Shown piece after piece: positions 4,790 to 5,594 of a stretch of 5,594 nucleotides of DNA. This DNA is from Candidatus Zixiibacteriota bacterium. Its GTDB lineage: Bacteria; SM23-81; DAOVCL01. The translations under genes were made by a program, and so were the position numbers. The notes beneath the pieces were generated by a model, which was not told where the DNA came from, searched no databases, and saw only the letters and a list, made by a program, of their open reading frames with translations. The stretch spans positions 1 to 5,594 of the forward strand of contig DAOVCL010000136.1 in NCBI GenBank assembly GCA_030670005.1. Direction: 5' to 3'. Position 1 is the first letter of the stretch, and each line of letters begins with the position of its first letter.

Positions 4790-5594
4790 CTATTTCAACA
4801 GGATCATCTTTTTCGTCTCTGTAAAATCTCCTGCCTCAATTCTGTAAAAATAGATCCCGCTTGATAAAGAACTCGCATCCCACCTGACAGTCTTGTAACC
4901 TGCCTTCTGTTCCCCATCCACCAGAGTAGCTACCCTCTGCCCCAGGATGTTGTAGATCCCCAGCTTCACCCAACAATCCTTAGGCAAAGCATACTTGATC
5001 TGAGTGGTGGGATTAAAAGGATTTGGATAGTTCTGGGAGAGGTCACAGGCCTTGGGCAGGGCCGGTTCCCCAGGTTCATCTTCCACTCCCACCTCAGTCG
5101 CATCAACCATCTTGAATTTGACCTGGTAGTATCCTCCCTGGCCCTGCGTCCAGCAGACATAGAAGGTGTCCGGATTTGAAGCTAAGGTTAGATGAGGATA
5201 TACCGAACGGACCCAATAATCGCTTATTCTTCCTTTAGAAGACCAATCTTCCCCCTCCCGCTTACTCCAACAGATGGACCTGTTTCCATCAGGGATCTCC
5301 TTCTCAGACCAAACCACATACCGTCCACCAGCAGTAACCGGAGAGGAACAATTGGTCTCTACCTGGGTAACCTGTTGGATAGGCCCCCAGCTACCATCTA
5401 TCCATCTCCTATGATAGATGTTGACATTTGGCCCATCAGGGGCCTCCCAGACCACATCCACGGTATCCTCAATCCCGCCCAGAGAAGGGTGATGGCAATC
5501 TGTGCCTGTGGACAACTCCACTATCTGAGTCCATTCACCCAAGGAATCCCTTTCGGTGTAATATATCGCCCCGGACTTCTCCCAGGCCAGATGA
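4790..5594 (-). CDS. Secreted beta-propeller-like protein with T9SS type A sorting domain (5' end outside the window)
   Basis: The frame is open to the window edge. It gives 267 residues, starting HLAWEKSGAIYYTERDSLGE, so the true start is upstream. Residues 1 to about 163 hold four repeats of some 45-50 residues, each opening with a hydrophobic-x-W strand: LAWE (W4), VVWE (W49), VVWS (W95), VCWT (W148). Two blades share a T-x-C-x-x-P turn (C33, C82). This looks like BNR/sialidase-type beta-propeller blades, without catalytic residues that I can identify. An acidic-proline linker (VEDEPGEPALP, 170-180) joins the C-terminal tail: LSQNYPNPFNPTTQIKY (185-201), then LGIYNILGQRVATLVDGEQ (211-229), WDASSLSSGIYFYRIEAG (238-255) and the terminal KKMILLK. 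That tail is the type A T9SS sorting domain, also described as FlgD-Ig-like, which directs Sec-exported proteins through the outer membrane and is then removed. It should therefore be surface-bound or released, with an unknown ligand. No T9SS machinery genes are in view. Confidence 0.92.
   Translation of the reverse strand, partial: HLAWEKSGAIYYTERDSLGEWTQIVELSTGTDCHHPSLGGIEDTVDVVWEAPDGPNVNIYHRRWIDGSWGPIQQVTQVETNCSSPVTAGGRYVVWSEKEIPDGNRSICWSKREGEDWSSKGRISDYWVRSVYPHLTLASNPDTFYVCWTQGQGGYYQVKFKMVDATEVGVEDEPGEPALPKACDLSQNYPNPFNPTTQIKYALPKDCWVKLGIYNILGQRVATLVDGEQKAGYKTVRWDASSLSSGIYFYRIEAGDFTETKKMILLK

Noticed and set aside
4661..4864. Plus-strand frame spanning the intergenic region
   Set aside because: It runs through the terminator hairpin and the antisense of the T9SS tail, with no recognisable protein features.
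4966..5160. 64-codon minus-strand frame inside the T9SS cargo gene
   Set aside because: Out of frame with the well-supported cargo protein. Arginine-rich shadow translation without features.
5540..5542. TTG at 5542 as the start of the T9SS cargo gene
   Set aside because: The frame stays open for 17 more codons to the window edge, and those codons encode another blade strand (HLAWEKSGAIYY), so the TTG is an internal leucine.

Overview
The window reads as a bacterial chromosome segment in which every supported gene lies on the minus strand. The downstream end is at position 1 and the upstream end at 5594. Base composition is near-balanced, and there are no tRNA, rRNA, CRISPR or insertion-sequence signals. 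A secreted protein with a type IX secretion (T9SS) C-terminal tail and a small lipoprotein starting C-L-N-P-F-S-P suggest the FCB superphylum or one of the uncultivated phyla near it (KSB1, Zixibacteria, WOR-3 and similar). The rank below that cannot be read from this sequence.

Layout in the direction of transcription: (1) 5594-4790 is the 3' part of a secreted protein with beta-propeller-like repeats and a T9SS type A sorting tail. It ends at a clear Rho-independent terminator (4759-4722). (2) A strong sigma70-type promoter (4592-4565) then drives a small lipoprotein of NTF2-like appearance (4555-4007). The promoter sits so close to the ATG that the mRNA should be nearly leaderless. (3) The 238-bp gap 4006-3769 holds three separate palindromic blocks and looks like a mosaic of dispersed intergenic repeats. 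(4) A tight four-gene cluster runs from 3768 off the left edge: a divergent polysaccharide deacetylase (YibQ-like) homologue that has lost its catalytic residues, pdxJ (pyridoxine 5'-phosphate synthase), secD and secF. The gaps are 13, 12 and 12 bases, and a purine-rich Shine-Dalgarno sequence precedes each of the last three genes, so this is almost certainly one operon.

The cluster mixes jobs. SecD and SecF form the proton-driven accessory complex that helps pull Sec substrates across the inner membrane. PdxJ closes the pyridoxal-phosphate ring in the DXP-dependent vitamin B6 pathway. The YibQ-like protein is a predicted membrane-anchored, periplasm-facing protein that probably binds something or plays a structural role instead of acting as an enzyme. 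The points most worth following are the loss of every catalytic position in the YibQ-like protein, a His-to-Phe change at the phosphate site of PdxJ, the near-leaderless lipoprotein promoter, and the palindrome mosaic at 3769-4006. I found no complete new defence or mobile system here.
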